A stretch of 15,179 nucleotides of DNA from assembly GCA_031255395.1 (NCBI GenBank), contig JAIRSQ010000205.1, forward strand, positions 1 through 15,179, read 5' to 3'. The DNA comes from Spirochaetaceae bacterium. GTDB lineage: Bacteria > Spirochaetota > Spirochaetia > Treponematales > Breznakiellaceae. The notes beneath the pieces are model-generated. The model was not told the origin of the DNA, searched no databases, and was given only the letters and a program-made list of their open reading frames with translations. The position numbers and the translations under genes were made by a program. This document shows, in pieces, positions 13,814 to 15,179 of the stretch (within the stretch, counting starts at the first letter, position 1; every line of letters begins with the position of its first letter).

Positions 13814-15004
13814 TTATTTGGCCGATACGACCATATCGTTCTCAACTATAAAGTCCGGCCATGTTGACGAACTGTACCATTTGTCGGGCGCGGGTATATC
13901 ATGGTTAAACTTGATAGCCATATAGTACGCGTACTGTCCCAGTTCATCAGACATAAAGACTGGGAAGAACGATCCGGCATCCGAAGTTATCACGTTACGA
14001 TTCAAATAAAAATCAAATATTGACCACCGATCGTTAACGTTGATTTCCGCCTGCGGCCTTGTATCGGCGGATGACCTGAAAATTTTAAGTCGATGCCGCT
14101 GTCCGCTACTCTGCCGGTTGCGAGCGTTTCTTCCTCGTTCATGTAGGTGTTGAACGACTGCTTCGCCTGTCCGACAACAGAAACCTCCAAGTATCTAAAG
14201 CAGTTCACCGCAAGAAGGCGGCCGCTAGTTGAAAGTCTGCCCTGCACGTCTATAGACGGCTGGGTCAGTGTCCATGTCAACGGTTGCGCCGTGTCGGACG
14301 CGGCATCGGCAAACAGGTAAACTGTTTGCCGCTCAATTCTGCGCGGCGCTGTCTTTGAACAGCATGGGGCGCAGTATCGGGTCAACCGGATCATCGCCGC
14401 TTGACGGCTGTAACGGCAAACGATAGGCACCCATGTCGGCCAGCGGCGAGGCCATCGCGCTTAACGTGCCGGATGCGATAGCGTTGTTCCTGTCTCCGTC
14501 GGACAGTACCAAGAACAGCTTAAAACCGTCGAGACCGCTGGAAAATTCGGCAATCCGTTGCCTACAGAATGTATTTGACAAAACATTAAAGCCGTCCATA
14601 ATAAAATCGCTCCACCAGCCTATGCTGATATTCCTTGTATCCGAGTAAACGGTCATATACGCTGTTTTTATTTCGTCCGGCGTAACGGATCTAAGGTATC
14701 TGAAAGCCTGGTCCGGATCCAGGGACAGTTTGTTCCATGCGGCAAGCATCCTGTCCGCGTCCGCGCTCATAAAGGCGGAAAGCAGTTTTATCTTGTCGTT
14801 GAGCGTGGCGACACTGGAACTTTTTTGATCCTTCAAAATGTCGGTCAGAGCGACATCGTTCAAATTATTTAGTATGTCTACACATTCCGTGTACAGCGAC
14901 TGCAAAACGAAATTTATCTGGTATGGCTTGTTCTGGTTTACGCGCGCCTTGTATTCACTCCAGTTCGATACCGGCGCGTAGGAAGTGTCGGGATAATTCC
15001 CCAA
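13814..15004 (-). pseudogene. Decayed gene of unrecognised family, two frameshifts and no proper start
   Basis: Three consecutive minus-strand frames read as one protein of about 395 residues. Piece 1 (15004-14333) ends KDSAAQN. A +1 change leads to piece 2 from about 14335 (ERQTVYLFADAASD). An opposite change near 14080-14070, at an AAAATTTT run, leads to piece 3 (SSADTRPQAEINVNDRWSIF), ending in VVSAK at 13814. The earliest start is a TTG only three codons after an in-frame stop, without a ribosome site, so the N-terminus is probably lost too. Piece 1 looks largely helical, with Trp- and Asp-rich segments; pieces 2-3 look beta-rich. I do not recognise the family; a loose resemblance of the W-S-I-F-D-F region to C-termini of type VI secretion TssM proteins is too weak to name it. 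Sequencing error could produce the same pattern. Confidence 0.65.
14307..14331. repeat. Inverted repeat beside the first frameshift of the decayed gene
   Basis: CGGCAAACAG (14307-14316) and CTGTTTGCCG (14322-14331) pair perfectly around GTAAA, a few bases from the point where the reading frame changes (about 14333). Hairpins can promote replication slippage, so the adjacency may explain the lesion. Confidence 0.6.
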
Positions 15005-15035
15005 TAGTTTATATTATATATAACTTCTCGATCAT

Positions 15036-15179
15036 TTAAAAGTTATACGCCGCTTTAGCGGCAATTCCGGTTTTGACTATGCCGTTATTGCGAAAGGAGT
15101 GCCCAGTAATTACGAGGCGCGTAGCGGACATTAATAATCCAAACGGCAATTCTGGCATTGGATAGCTTAACCCCGCGCG
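15036..15179 (-). CDS. C-terminal end of an unidentified reading frame (runs off the window)
   Basis: The minus-strand frame is open from the window edge to TAA at 15038-15036, 47 codons. It contains MPELPFGLLMSATRL and then VITGHSFRNNGIVKTGIAAK, ending KAAYNF. It has no recognised domain. A 12-bp AGCGGC/GCCGCT hairpin (15049-15062) lies near its end. Two similar 17-mers (CGGCAATTCCGGTTTTG near 15059 and CGGCAATTCTGGCATTG near 15134) occur within it, suggesting repeat-derived DNA rather than a real gene. Confidence 0.3.
   Translation of the reverse strand, partial: RAGLSYPMPELPFGLLMSATRLVITGHSFRNNGIVKTGIAAKAAYNF

Noticed and set aside
13814..15004. Naming the decayed gene as the C-terminus of a type VI secretion TssM protein
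   Set aside because: Only a loose W-S-I-F-D-F resemblance to the usual W-A-L-F-R-L segment; no other TssM signature and no secretion genes in view.

Overview
The window is a chromosomal housekeeping segment with two converging gene blocks and one decayed locus at the right edge. The gene order and protein style (FtsA with a 'GCCWE' segment, a Xer recombinase next to ftsZ, a short cluster without murE/murD/murG/murC/ftsI) suggest a spirochaete of the Treponema group. The base composition is moderately GC-rich by eye. This placement is from memory of family features and was not tested by a search.

Left block, plus strand (1-2711). The block opens with the 3' part of mnmE (tRNA-U34 modification GTPase), cut by the window edge. 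A TrkA-type potassium-uptake regulatory protein follows. Its best start is an ACG codon placed seven bases after a perfect AAGGAGGG ribosome site.

Right block, minus strand (13436 down to 2717). This is a division/cell-wall (dcw) cluster. In transcription order it reads mraZ, rsmH, ftsL, murF, mraY, ftsW, ftsQ, ftsA, ftsZ, xerC, then a gene fusing an excisionase-type helix-turn-helix to a PTS EIIA (PtsN-like) domain. Genes are tightly packed: ftsQ/ftsA overlap by 14 nt, ftsZ/xerC by 38 nt, and the other gaps are mostly 4-71 nt. The one large internal gap (about 258 nt, ftsA to ftsZ) holds a probable internal promoter with a 16-bp palindrome over its -35 region. Together the genes supply late peptidoglycan-precursor synthesis (MurF, MraY), septal glycan polymerisation (FtsW) with its activators (FtsQ, FtsL), and the Z-ring and its membrane anchor (FtsZ, FtsA). 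They also supply 16S rRNA methylation (RsmH) and chromosome dimer resolution (XerC). The two blocks meet tail-to-tail with only 5 nt between stop codons.

Control region (13437-13813). A near-consensus sigma-70 promoter (TTGACC-N17-TATAAA) points into mraZ. Immediately downstream are four GTGG boxes, three of them in exact 10-bp register. This is very probably the MraZ operator. Further upstream are a perfect 16-bp-arm hairpin, a smaller hairpin and a short AT-rich direct repeat.

Right edge (13814-15179). A minus-strand gene of unrecognised family is broken into three pieces by two offsetting frameshifts and lacks a credible start. I read it as a pseudogene. Behind it is the C-terminal end of another minus-strand reading frame that runs off the window.

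I found no new defence or mobile system. The most interesting items are the MraZ-box array, the ACG start of trkA, the HTH-EIIA fusion closing the dcw cluster, the ftsA-ftsZ control region, and long perfect palindromes, one inside murF resembling one upstream of mraZ.
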